Notes: generated from the sequence alone by a model not told the origin. Shown: positions 1 to 9,244, counted from the first letter of the stretch. The stretch: 64,000 nt of DNA from Vicinamibacterales bacterium (GCA_958296065.1 CATQHX010000044.1:1-64000); one strand, 5' to 3'. Made by a program: numbers and translations.

Positions 1-1673
1 GAGACGAAGGTGCGCCGGAAGTCCTTGCGACGCAGGAAGCCCACCTCCGGGTTGAAGTTCCTGCCGACGAGCAGATGATCGACGAGCAGTCCGTAGAGGT
101 CGTCCTCGTAGGAGAACGCCGTCTGATAGCTCTCCGCGTCGCCCTCCAGGCCCGGCGTGTTCGTGCGGGCGTAGTAGCCGTAGAGGTTGACGTCGTCGTA
201 GAACGAGAAAGCCCCATCGACTCCATACGCCTGATTCGCCCCGTCGCCCGTCAGCGAGACCGACCGGTTGGTGACGATCGCGCCGATCCGACTTCGCCGG
301 AGAACGTCGCGCTTGACGCGGAGCACGCTGAAGTTGGTCGGGGCGGCGCCGGCGCCCGGCGTGTCGTCGGTCTGGATGTTGATGGCTCCCACGCTGAAAT
401 CGCCCACCTTGCCGGTCAGGCGTCCGCCGCCCAGAATCGGCACGGTGCGCCCCTGGTCCAGGCCGATCCGCCGGCTGAAGAAGATGGTGGGGGCGTCCCC
501 GCCTCCGAAGAAGCCCGACGCTCCGACACTCCGCCGCGCGGCGCCTCCGCCGCCGGCGCCGGCTACCCGCCCGAAGTCGAAGATGCCCTGACTCTCCAGA
601 AAGAACTCGCGTTTCTCCGGGAAGAACAGGCTGAACCGCGTCAGGTTGATCTGCTGCTCGTCCACCTCGACCTGGGCGAAATCGGTGTTCCAGGTGAAGT
701 CCGCCGTCAGATTCTCGGTGAGTCCGTACTTGACGTCGCCGCCCGCCTGGCCGGCGCCGTCGTTCGAGATCGGGGGCACGACGGTCCGGTCGGTGGCCAG
801 CGAGCCGATCACGTAGGGCTTGACCTCGAACGTGCGGTTGCCTTCCGGCACTTGCAGGCCGGTGAGCGTGCCCGCCGCCGACACGCGGAACTGTCCCGGC
901 CCGGCCGAGATCGGCACCGCCGTGAGGTACGCCTCCTCGAAGCTCGACCGGATGTCCCGGCCCAACTGGATGCCCCACAGTTGCTCGGCCCCGGGCCGGA
1001 AGCGGAGCGACTTGAACGGAATCGCCATTTCGACGGTCCAGCCGCCATCGAAGCGACCGGTGCGCACGTCCCAGACGGGATTCCAGTCGGGATTCGGGTC
1101 TCCTTCGTCGGTGATCTGCCGATCGCTGAACCCCCCGATGGGGTTGACCCGGAAGGCGAAGCCGTTCCGGCGGTCGTAGAAGGTGTCGAACACGACGATG
1201 AATCCGTCGTTGTTGATGAGCTGAAACGAATCTCGCTGCATCTCGTTGGCGATCCATTGCGACTCGGGAACCGACTCGTACACGCGGGCCGCCACGTAGA
1301 TCGACTGATCGTCGAAGAAGATCCAGGCGTCGGTCGGCTCCGAGGCCGGAGCCCCCTCGTCGGGGGCCTGCTGGATGAAGTCGCCGAACGGTTGCACGCG
1401 GTCGTAGATCGGCTCATCGAGCACGCCGTCGAGCCGCCAGGGGCCCTCGAGGCGGACGGCGCGGACCGTTGCCCCGCCGCTGGCGTCCCGGTTGATGGTG
1501 GCTGGCGGCACTGGTGCCGGCGGACCGTCGATCGACGGGCCCGCGGGTTGGAATCCCGCTGGCGGGGGTTGCGCCGGCGACGCCAGCGGCAGGACCCAGA
1601 ACGCGAGCGTGGTGGCGAGCCTCGCCGCCGTGTGACCGGCGGCGGTTTTCCCGTGGAGCTGTGGCGGCGACAT
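1..1673 (-). CDS. DUF5916 outer-membrane protein with CBM9-like N-domain (partial, C-terminus cut by window edge)
   Basis: The frame is open from an ATG at 1673 to the window edge, about 557 codons, so the C-terminal end is missing. The N-terminus is a signal peptide with a hydrophobic stretch followed by a proline/alanine-rich linker. Next comes a carbohydrate-binding family 9-like region (about residues 50-240; GVLDEPIYDRV, DDQSIYVAARV), then the DUF5916 part with its hallmark FFPEKREFFLE. It is a close paralogue of the next gene upstream and nearly identical over long stretches. The 45-bp gap indicates a tandem duplication within one operon. The family is usually taken as a secreted or outer-membrane protein whose C-terminal half forms a TonB-receptor-like barrel; its substrate is unknown. 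The frame is shown directly, the family call rests on motifs, and the barrel role is inference. Confidence 0.88.
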   Translation of the reverse strand, partial: MSPPQLHGKTAAGHTAARLATTLAFWVLPLASPAQPPPAGFQPAGPSIDGPPAPVPPATINRDASGGATVRAVRLEGPWRLDGVLDEPIYDRVQPFGDFIQQAPDEGAPASEPTDAWIFFDDQSIYVAARVYESVPESQWIANEMQRDSFQLINNDGFIVVFDTFYDRRNGFAFRVNPIGGFSDRQITDEGDPNPDWNPVWDVRTGRFDGGWTVEMAIPFKSLRFRPGAEQLWGIQLGRDIRSSFEEAYLTAVPISAGPGQFRVSAAGTLTGLQVPEGNRTFEVKPYVIGSLATDRTVVPPISNDGAGQAGGDVKYGLTENLTADFTWNTDFAQVEVDEQQINLTRFSLFFPEKREFFLESQGIFDFGRVAGAGGGGAARRSVGASGFFGGGDAPTIFFSRRIGLDQGRTVPILGGGRLTGKVGDFSVGAINIQTDDTPGAGAAPTNFSVLRVKRDVLRRSRIGAIVTNRSVSLTGDGANQAYGVDGAFSFYDDVNLYGYYARTNTPGLEGDAESYQTAFSYEDDLYGLLVDHLLVGRNFNPEVGFLRRKDFRRTFV

Positions 1674-1718
1674 GTGGCGGAGTTTAACCAGTCGTCGGCG
1701 ATGCCTGGCCGTCTCGGC

Positions 1719-4154
1719 TCAGAAACGGAACTGCCGCGTGAGCTTCACCACGAACGCGCGGTTCTCCAGCATCGGGAAGCCGCGGTTCCTGAGGTTCATG
1801 AAGGTGTCGCGCTGGTCGTTGTAGACGATGAACAGCTCGCTCCCCGGCTGGTACTCCCAGCGCAGGCGCACGTTGGTGCTCAGCACGTTGTTGGTCGAGT
1901 TGTACTGCAGCAGAGCGCTGGCGAACATGCGCGGCGTGAAGGTGTAGGTGAGCCGCGTGGTGGCCACCCGGGCCGTGAAATCCCCTTGTGGCAGCGTGAT
2001 GCGATTCCACGAGACGCTGGGCTCCACCGCGAACTGCCGCGAGACCTCGATGAGGCCCCGCGAATAGCCGACCGCGGTGATGTCGCCGCCGAAGAACTCG
2101 CCGTGCTGGAACGAGAGGCCGCCCGCCACGCGGCGGTGCGGTCCCATGCGGTAGGACACCTGGAAGTCCGTGAACTCGAAGCCGCCGACGGGGATGGTCA
2201 CGCCGTCGATGATCTCGAAGGGCCGGGGGAGGAACTCGTAGTCCTGCTGGATGTCCGCGCTCAGGCTGTCGCTGTTCTCGAAGTTGGTCTGAAACCGCCC
2301 CGACAGGATGCGGGTCTCGAGTTGGCCCGCGCCGTTCTCGATGTAGTCGACGCTGCCGCCCCAGGTGAACTGCCGGACCGCCTCGATGCCTTCCGGCCGC
2401 GGGCTGAACTGCGCGTAGACGTAGCTGCGCCGGAAGTCCTCGCGGCGCATGAAGCCGATTTCCGGGTTGAAGTTCTGGCCCACCTGCAGGTGATCGACGA
2501 GCAGTCCGTAGAGGTCGCCCTCGTAGGAGAACGCCGCCTGGTAGCTCTCGTTCTTGCCTTGCAGGCCCGGCGTGTTCGTCCGCGCGTAGTAGCCGTAGAG
2601 GTTCACGTTGTCGTAGAACGAGAACGACCCGTCGAGTCCGTACGCCTGGTTCGCGCCGTCGCCTCTGAGCGAGACCGAGCGATTGGTGAAGATGGCGCCG
2701 ACGCGGCTGCGGCGGAGGATGTCGCGCTTGACGCGCAGCACGCTGAAGTTGGTCGGGAGGGCGTTGGCGGCCGGCGTGTCGTCGGTCTGGATGTTGATGG
2801 CCCCGACGCTGAAGTCGCCCACCTTGCCGGTCAGGCGTCCGCCGCCCACGATCGGCACCGTCCGCCCCGAGTCCAGGCCGATGCGCCGGCTGAAGAAGAG
2901 GGTCGGCGCGTCGCCGGGCGGGAATACGCCCGGCGGCGCGTTGAGGATTGCCCGCGCGGATCCGCCGAAGCCGCCGAAGCCGGCCACCCGCCCGAAGTCG
3001 AAGATGCCCTGGCCCTCCAGGAAGAACTCGCGCTTCTCCGGGAAGAACAGGCTGAACCGCGTCAGGTTGATCTGCTGCTCGTCCACCTCGACCTGCGCGA
3101 AGTCGGTGTTGTAGGTGAAGTCCGCCGTCAGGTTCTCGGTCAGGCCGTACTTGACGTCGACGCCGCCGCTCCCGTCGCCCGCGTTCGAGATCGGGGGCAC
3201 GACGGTCCGGTCCGTGTTGAGCGAGCCGATCGCGTAGGGCTTGATCTCGAACGTGCGGCTGTCCGCCGGCACCTCCAGGCCCACCAGGGTGCCGGCGACC
3301 GACAGGCGGAACTGTCCCGGCCCGGCCGAGATCGGCACCGCCGTCAGGTACGCCTCCTCGTAGTTCGACCGGATGTCGCGGCCCAACTGGATGCCCCATA
3401 CCTGGTTCGCGCCGGGCCGGAAGCGGAGCGACTGGAACGGAATCTCCATCTCGACGGTCCACCCGCCGTCGAAGCGGCCCGTGCGCACGTCCCAGACGGG
3501 ATTCCAGTCGGGATTCGGGTTGCCTTCGTCGGTGATCTGCTGATCCTGGAAGCCCCCGATGGGGTTGACCCGGAAGGTGAAGCCGTTCCGGCGGTCGTAG
3601 AAGGTGTCGAACACGACGATGAATCCGTCGTTGTTGATGAGCCGGAACGAGTCGCGCTGCATCTCGTTGGCGACCCACGCCGACTCGGGAACCGACTCGT
3701 GGACGCGGGCCCCCACGTAGATCGATTCGTCGTCGAAGAGGATCCAGTTGTCGGTCCCCTCCGTGGCCGGGGCCCCCTCGTCGGGGGACTGCTGGATGAA
3801 CCCGCCGAACGGCTCGACGCGGGCGTAGATCGGCTCGTCGAGCACGCCGTCGACCCGCAAGGGCGCATCGAGGCGGACGGCGCGGACCGTCGCCCCGCCG
3901 CTGGCGTCCCGGTTGATCGTGGCTGGCGGCACCGGGGCCGGCGGACCATCGATCAACGGGCCCGCGGGCTGGAATCCCGCCGGCGGCGGCGTGACCTGGC
4001 GCGGAGGCTGCGCGGTGGGCGGGGTCTCCGCGCCGGCAGACATCGAGGCCCGCGCCGGGCCGGGGTTCTCCTGCGGCGCGGCCGCCAGCGGCATGCCGCC
4101 CGACAGCGCCAGGGCGCACAACACGAACGCGGCAGCGAGCCTCGCTGTCTGCAT
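1719..4154 (-). CDS. DUF5916 outer-membrane protein with CBM9-like N-domain
   Basis: A complete 811-residue protein. The ATG at 4154 begins a signal peptide (MQTARLAAAFVLCALALSGG), which fixes the start; the open frame continues far upstream into the preceding gene and is not used. A CBM9/DOMON-like domain spans about residues 75-260. The DUF5916 region follows, with FFPEKREFFLEGQGIFDFG near the middle and alternating beta-barrel strands to the terminal ...LTRQFRF, an aromatic-ending C-terminus typical of outer-membrane barrels. It lies 35 bp after the serine hydrolase gene and 45 bp before its paralogue, so the four genes 6588-1 probably form one transcript. The substrate is unknown; carbohydrate or peptide-derivative binding is inferred only from the CBM9-like fold. 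Confidence 0.92.
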   Translation of the reverse strand: MQTARLAAAFVLCALALSGGMPLAAAPQENPGPARASMSAGAETPPTAQPPRQVTPPPAGFQPAGPLIDGPPAPVPPATINRDASGGATVRAVRLDAPLRVDGVLDEPIYARVEPFGGFIQQSPDEGAPATEGTDNWILFDDESIYVGARVHESVPESAWVANEMQRDSFRLINNDGFIVVFDTFYDRRNGFTFRVNPIGGFQDQQITDEGNPNPDWNPVWDVRTGRFDGGWTVEMEIPFQSLRFRPGANQVWGIQLGRDIRSNYEEAYLTAVPISAGPGQFRLSVAGTLVGLEVPADSRTFEIKPYAIGSLNTDRTVVPPISNAGDGSGGVDVKYGLTENLTADFTYNTDFAQVEVDEQQINLTRFSLFFPEKREFFLEGQGIFDFGRVAGFGGFGGSARAILNAPPGVFPPGDAPTLFFSRRIGLDSGRTVPIVGGGRLTGKVGDFSVGAINIQTDDTPAANALPTNFSVLRVKRDILRRSRVGAIFTNRSVSLRGDGANQAYGLDGSFSFYDNVNLYGYYARTNTPGLQGKNESYQAAFSYEGDLYGLLVDHLQVGQNFNPEIGFMRREDFRRSYVYAQFSPRPEGIEAVRQFTWGGSVDYIENGAGQLETRILSGRFQTNFENSDSLSADIQQDYEFLPRPFEIIDGVTIPVGGFEFTDFQVSYRMGPHRRVAGGLSFQHGEFFGGDITAVGYSRGLIEVSRQFAVEPSVSWNRITLPQGDFTARVATTRLTYTFTPRMFASALLQYNSTNNVLSTNVRLRWEYQPGSELFIVYNDQRDTFMNLRNRGFPMLENRAFVVKLTRQFRF

Positions 4155-4189
4155 GATCTCAGATCCTTGAAGCACAGGGGAATGACGGC

Positions 4190-5476
4190 TCAGTGCACCG
4201 TGTGAGGCTCCGCCGCGGCGTCGATGAACAGGTCGAGCACCTCGCGGACGACGCCGTTGTTCGCGCGCGTCAGGTTGATCAGTCCGACCACGACGACACG
4301 CGATGCGGGCTCCATCACCATCAGCGACGTACCGCCGACCGAGCCGCCGGAGTGGGACAGCAGACGCCGCCCGTCCTCGCGCGTCCGGATGAACCAGCCG
4401 AAGCCGTATCCGACCCCTTCGCCGTCGCGGGTCTTCTGCTCGGTGAACAGCAGCTTGCGGGACGACTCGTTCAGGAAGTCGTCGTCGAGGTGGGCGTTGG
4501 CGAACGCCAGCACGTCCTCGGTGGTCGAGAGAAAGCCGCCGCCCGCCCATTTGTAGCTGTTGTTGACCCACGGCGCGTTCACTACGCTGCCGCCGGCGTC
4601 CCGCACGTAGTAGCCGGTCCGTCCGGGGATGATGGGGGTCACGAGGTCGGCCACGGTGTCGCGCATGCCCAGCGGGCGGAAGACCGCCTCGCGCATGGTG
4701 TCGAGGAACGGCTGGTTGGCGGCGCCCTCGACGACGGCGCTGAGCAGGTTGAAGCCGTAGCTCGTGTAGGCGAACGCGCTGCCCGGCTCGTGCAGCAGCG
4801 GATCGTCGGCGAAGATGGTCAGGCTGTCGAGCACCGTCGCGTACGGGTCGCGGATGAAGTTCTCGTCGCCCTGGTAGTGGCGAATCCCCGCCAGGTGGCC
4901 GCCGAGCTGCCGCGTCGTGATGGGATGCGCCTTCTGCGGGAACGAGGGGACGTACTTCTGTATGCGCGCGTCCAGGTCCAGGCGGCCGTCCTCGACCAGC
5001 CTTGCCGCCGCCGCGGCCGTCAGCGACTTCGAGATGCTGCCCACGCGGAACTTCACCGACGGCCACATCGGGACCCGGTGCTCGAGGTTCGCGTAGCCGA
5101 AGCCCTCGGACCAGACGGTCTCTCCGTCGACCGAGACGGCAATCGCGATGCCGGGATAGCCGCGCGCGGCCAGGTCCGCGCGTACCATGGCGCGGGCCTC
5201 CTCGACCACGTTGGCGTAGCGGAGCGGGGCCGGTGCGGTCGCGGTCGCCGGGTCGCCGGCCGATTGAGCCCACGCCGCCGGGGTGGTCATGCTGGTCATG
5301 CCAGCGGCCAGTCCGGCCACCAGCAGAAGCACGTGGAGCCGACGACACCCCGTCACCGCGGCCAGGAGGGCCGCGCCGGTGAGACTTCCAACGCGACCAG
5401 CGTTCGTGCCGCGACCGCAAGATCGCGCCGGCCCCATTCCGAGTTCGAGTTGCCCGTGTCCAGAACCCCGTGTCAT
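4190..5476 (-). CDS. Secreted beta-lactamase-family serine hydrolase (class C / PBP4* type)
   Basis: A 428-residue protein of the beta-lactamase-related serine hydrolase family, which includes D-amino-acid peptidases, esterases and class C beta-lactamases. The nucleophile motif S-x-x-K is seen as GSISKSLT. The Y-x-N equivalent is YTS in AYTSYGFN, and the third motif region is SHSGGSVGG. The ATG at 5476 overlaps the stop of the upstream SMP-30 gene by 4 bp (ATGA), supporting this start and translational coupling. However, about 40 residues then precede the hydrophobic export segment (LHVLLLVAGLAAG), so a GTG at 5356 closer to that segment is an alternative. It is followed 35 bp later by DUF5916. 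Antibiotic hydrolysis should not be assumed; peptide or ester hydrolysis in the periplasm is equally likely. Confidence 0.9.
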   Translation of the reverse strand: MTRGSGHGQLELGMGPARSCGRGTNAGRVGSLTGAALLAAVTGCRRLHVLLLVAGLAAGMTSMTTPAAWAQSAGDPATATAPAPLRYANVVEEARAMVRADLAARGYPGIAIAVSVDGETVWSEGFGYANLEHRVPMWPSVKFRVGSISKSLTAAAAARLVEDGRLDLDARIQKYVPSFPQKAHPITTRQLGGHLAGIRHYQGDENFIRDPYATVLDSLTIFADDPLLHEPGSAFAYTSYGFNLLSAVVEGAANQPFLDTMREAVFRPLGMRDTVADLVTPIIPGRTGYYVRDAGGSVVNAPWVNNSYKWAGGGFLSTTEDVLAFANAHLDDDFLNESSRKLLFTEQKTRDGEGVGYGFGWFIRTREDGRRLLSHSGGSVGGTSLMVMEPASRVVVVGLINLTRANNGVVREVLDLFIDAAAEPHTVH

Positions 5477-6588
5477 CGTCTCGTCCCCTCGATCTCGGTG
5501 CGCAGGCTGAACACGGTCTTGCCGGCCGTGACGTACAGCGTCCGCAGGTCGGGTCCTCCGAACGCGGCGTTCGTGATCGTGTCCTCCGGGATCGGGATGT
5601 GCTGCAGCAGCTCGCCCGCCGGCGAGAGCACGTAAACGCCCGCCACCGTGTCGAGCGTCTCGCTGGTGCCGCGCAGGCGGTTCAGCCCGGCGGCGACGTA
5701 CAGGTTGCCCTGGCTGTCGATGGTCATGCCGTCGCCGCTGCGTCCCGGATAGAAGTCGTGAAACACGCGCATGTTGCTGGCGGTGCCCTCGGGGCTGAGG
5801 TCGAACGCGCGGATCATCCGCGGCCCGCCTTCGCTCTGCTCGGTCTCGATGACGTACAGCGTGCTGTCGTCGGGGGAGATGACGATGCCGTTGGGCCGCG
5901 CGACCTCGGGCTCGGTCAGGATGCGCTCGATGGTCCCGTCCGTGTCGATGCGGTAGACGCCGTGCACTCCGGTCTGGTCCGGCGTCGGGTTCGGGCCGGG
6001 CCGGTCCGTGAAATAGACGCGGCCCTGGCCGTCGATGGTCAGGTCGTTGGGCCGATGCAGCTCCCTGCCCTCGTAGGCGTCGGCGAGCACCTCGACCTCG
6101 CCGGTCTCCAGATCGGTGCGGGTGACGCGGGGGAGGCCCGTCTCGCCGTCGCCGCCCTCGCAGGCGAGCAGGCGCCATTCGCTGTCGAAGATCAGGCCGT
6201 TGGCGTCGTTGCTCGGCTGGCGGAAGGTGGAGAGCTCGCCGTCGGTCGACAGCCGCATGATGCGGTTGTTGCCGAGATCCGTGAAGTACACGGAGCCGTC
6301 CTCGGCCACCGTCGGGCCTTCCGTGAAGGCCACCGTGGTTGCCACCGTCACCTCGGCGTTCGTCGCCGCGCCGCCCGCCGTCGCCGCGTTCTCGACTGCG
6401 CTCCCCTCCAGGGCCCCGACGCTCTCCTCCAGGGCCGTGAGCCGGTCGATCACGGCTCCCTGCTGGCTCTCGAGCGATTCCAGGACCCGCAGGACGTGGG
6501 CCGTGCCCAACACCTGCGGTTGATCGCCGCCGCAGGCGCTCACTATCGGCAGCATTATCGTCATCACCCAAACGGCGCGTCTCTTCAT
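5473..6588 (-). CDS. SMP-30/gluconolactonase-like beta-propeller lipoprotein
   Basis: 371 residues starting at the ATG at 6588. A lipoprotein signal peptide ends in a lipobox (IVSAC, Cys at about residue 19). A heptad-rich segment follows (about 25-55: VLRVLESLESQQGAVIDRL) that probably forms a short coiled coil. The SMP-30/gluconolactonase/LRE propeller runs from about residue 80 to the end (FTEGPTVAEDGSVYFTD, RPNDLTIDGQGRVYFTD, RPNGIVISPDDSTLYV). Members hydrolyse lactones or use calcium to bind sugar-like ligands; the true substrate cannot be read here. It is the first gene of the operon with the serine hydrolase (4-bp overlap) and the DUF5916 pair. Confidence 0.88.
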   Translation of the reverse strand: MKRRAVWVMTIMLPIVSACGGDQPQVLGTAHVLRVLESLESQQGAVIDRLTALEESVGALEGSAVENAATAGGAATNAEVTVATTVAFTEGPTVAEDGSVYFTDLGNNRIMRLSTDGELSTFRQPSNDANGLIFDSEWRLLACEGGDGETGLPRVTRTDLETGEVEVLADAYEGRELHRPNDLTIDGQGRVYFTDRPGPNPTPDQTGVHGVYRIDTDGTIERILTEPEVARPNGIVISPDDSTLYVIETEQSEGGPRMIRAFDLSPEGTASNMRVFHDFYPGRSGDGMTIDSQGNLYVAAGLNRLRGTSETLDTVAGVYVLSPAGELLQHIPIPEDTITNAAFGGPDLRTLYVTAGKTVFSLRTEIEGTRR

Positions 6589-7252
6589 GCGGCTCTCCTC
6601 CGGTGTTCGTTCCGGGCCTCGATCTTCGCACGAGCGGCGTGCGGCGTCTCGTCCCGCCGCCGTCCCGCGCGTCGGCTGGCCTCGCGCTCTTCCGTCCCGC
6701 TACTGCGGGCCGGGCGGCCTCCCCTCATCTCACCCTCCTCTATCGTGCGCGGTCCCTGCGGCGCCGCTGGCCCATGATGGACCCGGAGGCGTCCGGGCGC
6801 AAGCGTGCCCGCGCCGCTGTCGATTGCGGGGAGCGGTGCGCCAGCGCCCCGAAACGCCTCGCTGGCTCGGTGTTTCGGCCCATCCCCCCCGCCCCAGGAC
6901 CTTGCGCCTGAGAACTCACTGCGTTGCGTTCTACGGCGCAATCTCCTAGCGCCCCGAAACGCCTCGCTGGCTCGGTGTTTCGGCCCATCCCCCCCGCCCC
7001 AGGACCTTGCGCCTGAGAACTCACTGCGTTGCGTTCTACGGCGCAATCTCCTAGCCTTGGTCGTGACGGTAGCTGCACCGCGGTCTCGTTGCAGGCCCTG
7101 GCACCGGAATTGCACATACGTCGGCGAGTCGGTGCTGCCGGGGTTTGCACTCGACGTCGCGGCCGTATGGGAGCCTGGCTTCCGAGAGGACGGCCCTCGC
7201 CGTTGGAGCGCGACCCGGAGATGTCGCCGATAGAGGATCCGTGGGATCGGGA
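6589..7252. other. Intergenic region with tandem repeat, no gene seen
   Basis: This 660-bp gap separates the divergent SMP-30 operon and the PPK2 gene. It contains the two tandem 105-bp repeats at 6843-7052. Open frames crossing the gap are only read-through of the repeat or shadows of PPK2, without recognisable protein signatures. Promoters for both flanking transcription units should lie here, but no convincing -35/-10 pair stands out in this GC-rich sequence. Confidence 0.6.
6843..7052 (+). repeat. Two identical tandem copies of a 105-bp composite hairpin repeat
   Basis: Copy 1 is 6843-6947 and copy 2 is 6948-7052; I see no difference between them, including the seven-C run. Each unit holds hairpin A (CCGAAACGCC, 10-base loop, GGTGTTTCGG; one mismatch) and hairpin B, imperfect here (GCGCCTGAGAAC against GTTCTACGGCGC). 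The copies abut at CTAG and copy 2 also ends in CTAG. A diverged full copy lies at 18191 and a hairpin-B-only copy at 25497, so this is a dispersed family rather than a local duplication only. Confidence 0.9.
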
Positions 7253-8194
7253 ATGACGAATTCGGGAGAAGGAACCGGGCCGGCGCTGGATGTGCGGCAG
7301 GCGGTGGGCACGCGGGAGGGTGGCGGTACTCTCGCGACCGGCGCCGATGGGGCGGGCTCCCCCGCGCCGGACCGGGACCGCGACGTCATCCGCCGGCTCT
7401 TCGAGACCGGAGAGTACCCCTACCAGCGGAAGCTCGCCCGCAAGCCCTACGAGCGGGACAAGGCCGCGCTGCAGGTCGAGCTGCTGAAGGCGCAGGACTG
7501 GGTGAGGGCCACGAGCGGGAAGATCGTCATCCTGTTCGAGGGCCGGGACGCCGCGGGCAAGGGCGGGACCATCAAGCGCTTCACCGAGCATCTCAATCCG
7601 CGCGGCGCCCGGGTGGTGGCGCTCGACAAGCCGACCGAGAGCGAGAGGACCGAGTGGTTCTTCCAGCGCTACATCCGCCATCTGCCCCACGGCGGCGAGA
7701 TCGTGCTGTTCGACCGCTCCTGGTACAACCGCGCCGGGGTAGAGCGCGTGATGGGGTTCTGCGACGGCAGGGAGTACCTGGAGTTCATGCGCCAGGCGCC
7801 CGAGCTCGAGCGCATGCTGGTGCGCAGCGGAATTCGGCTGTTCAAGTACTGGTTCTCGGTTACCCGCAAGGAACAGAGACGCCGCTTCGAGGCGCGCGAG
7901 AAGGATCTCCTGAAGCAGTGGAAGCTGTCGCCGATCGATCGGCAGTCGCTGGACAAGTGGGATGACTACACCGCCGCCAAGGAGGCGATGTTCTTCTATA
8001 CGGACACCGCCGACTCCCCTTGGACGATAGTCAAGTCCGACGACAAGAAGCGCGCCCGGCTGAACTGCATGCGCCACTTTCTGGCGGCGTTGCCCTATAC
8101 GAAGAAGGACACTCGCGTCGTGGGGCGGCCCGATCCGCTGATCGTCGCCAGTGCCGACATGATCGGCGCCGGCGACCCAGCCGCCGGCAAGTAG
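7253..8194 (+). CDS. ppk2: Polyphosphate kinase 2 (PPK2 family)
   Basis: PPK2 enzymes transfer phosphate between polyphosphate and nucleoside mono- or diphosphates. The 313-residue product has the Walker A-type loop FEGRDAAGKGG (about 95-105), the lid region with LDKPTESERTEWFFQRY, and the Walker B-type FDRSWYNRAGVERVMGF (about 153-169), followed by KYWFSVTRKEQ and KWDDYTAAKEAMF. All are diagnostic for the single-domain PPK2 class 1 type. I chose the ATG at 7253 (GGGA just upstream); the frame is open further up to a TTG at 7145, but that extension is low-complexity and overlaps nothing conserved. The first 40 residues are a disordered Gly/Thr-rich tail. It is the first of three plus-strand genes. 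Confidence 0.95.
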   Translation: MTNSGEGTGPALDVRQAVGTREGGGTLATGADGAGSPAPDRDRDVIRRLFETGEYPYQRKLARKPYERDKAALQVELLKAQDWVRATSGKIVILFEGRDAAGKGGTIKRFTEHLNPRGARVVALDKPTESERTEWFFQRYIRHLPHGGEIVLFDRSWYNRAGVERVMGFCDGREYLEFMRQAPELERMLVRSGIRLFKYWFSVTRKEQRRRFEAREKDLLKQWKLSPIDRQSLDKWDDYTAAKEAMFFYTDTADSPWTIVKSDDKKRARLNCMRHFLAALPYTKKDTRVVGRPDPLIVASADMIGAGDPAAGK

Positions 8195-8332
8195 GGATCC
8201 TCCCGACGGTCACCCCGCCGGCTACGGTCCCGCGGCGTTCCGCTGACGGGCGTCTCCGTCTGCGCCCGCGCCGGCGATGCCCCCCTCGCGGCGCGGATGC
8301 CGCGCCAGGCAGGGGTGTTATGCTGCGCGCGC

Positions 8333-9238
8333 ATGGACCAACGCATCGTCGGATTCATCGGGCTCGGCCGCATGGGATCCGGCATGGCCCGCAACCTGCT
8401 GAAGTCGGGCGTTCCGCTCGTCGTCTGGGACGTGGTTCCGGAAGCGGAGCGATCGCTGATTGATGACGGCGCCTCCGCGGCGGCGGATCCGGCGGCGTTG
8501 GCCGAGAGCGCCGAGCTGCTCTTCCTGTGCGTGCCGTCCGACAAGGAAGCGGGTGAGGTGCTGTTCGGCGAGCGCGGGGTGGTCGCGGCCGGAAGGGCCA
8601 CGGCCGTCGTCGACACCACGACCATGAACCACCGGGCGGCGGGCCGGCTGGCGCAGCGGGCTCGGGAAGCAGGGGTGGCGTACGCCGATTGTCCGGTTTC
8701 CGGAATGCCGCTACGGGCCGAGCAGGGGACCCTCACCATGATGTTCGGCGGCGCCGCCGAGCTGTTCGCACTGTCGAAGCCCTATCTCGATGTCATGGGA
8801 GAGTTCGTCGTCCACTGCGGCGACGTGGGCATGGGCCAGCTCATGAAGGCGGTCAACAACATCGTCTACGACGTCAACATCGCCGCGTTCTGCGAGATTC
8901 TGCCGTTCGCGGTGAAAGCCGGGCTGCAACCGGGGCAACTCGCGGAAGTCCTCACGACGGGTAACGCCCGCAGCTTCGCCGGCGAGCACTTCGTGCCGCG
9001 CATCCTGGAGCGCCGCTTCGAGGGCGACTTCTCGCTGCGGGCCGCCTACAAGGACATCGTGAATATCCAGGAGGCCGCCGCGCAGCTCGACGCCTCGCTG
9101 CCGCTCGTGGAGGCCATGGTCTCGACCTACCGCGCGGCCATCGAGATGGGGTTCGGCGACGAGCCGAAGAGCGCGATGGTCAAGGTCTACGAGAGTCGGA
9201 TGGACCAGCAGGTCGGCACCGACCGCCCGTCCGCCTGA
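8333..9238 (+). CDS. NAD(P)-dependent beta-hydroxyacid dehydrogenase (3-hydroxyisobutyrate dehydrogenase family)
   Basis: A 301-residue cytosolic oxidoreductase. The N-terminal Rossmann motif is GFIGLGRMGSGMARNL (about 7-22). The substrate-binding stretch DCPVSGMP is at about 119-126, and the catalytic lysine region GQLMKAVNN has Lys at about 172. The C-terminal all-helical domain carries KDIVNIQEAA. These fit the 3-hydroxyisobutyrate / tartronate-semialdehyde / glyoxylate reductase family; the substrate cannot be fixed from motifs. The ATG at 8333 places the Rossmann strand at the usual distance from the start; an ATG at 8297 adds 12 unconserved residues. It ends 6 bp before mutY, so the two are probably co-transcribed. 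Confidence 0.93.
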   Translation: MDQRIVGFIGLGRMGSGMARNLLKSGVPLVVWDVVPEAERSLIDDGASAAADPAALAESAELLFLCVPSDKEAGEVLFGERGVVAAGRATAVVDTTTMNHRAAGRLAQRAREAGVAYADCPVSGMPLRAEQGTLTMMFGGAAELFALSKPYLDVMGEFVVHCGDVGMGQLMKAVNNIVYDVNIAAFCEILPFAVKAGLQPGQLAEVLTTGNARSFAGEHFVPRILERRFEGDFSLRAAYKDIVNIQEAAAQLDASLPLVEAMVSTYRAAIEMGFGDEPKSAMVKVYESRMDQQVGTDRPSA

Positions 9239-9244
9239 CGGCGC

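Noticed and set aside
75..4205. Long plus-strand open frame opposite the DUF5916 genes
   Set aside because: The translation is Arg/Val/Glu-rich with no domain and no signal; it mirrors the third codon GC bias of the two minus-strand genes.
4190..5476. Calling the serine hydrolase an antibiotic resistance gene
   Set aside because: Only general family motifs are seen; the operon context points to substrate processing.
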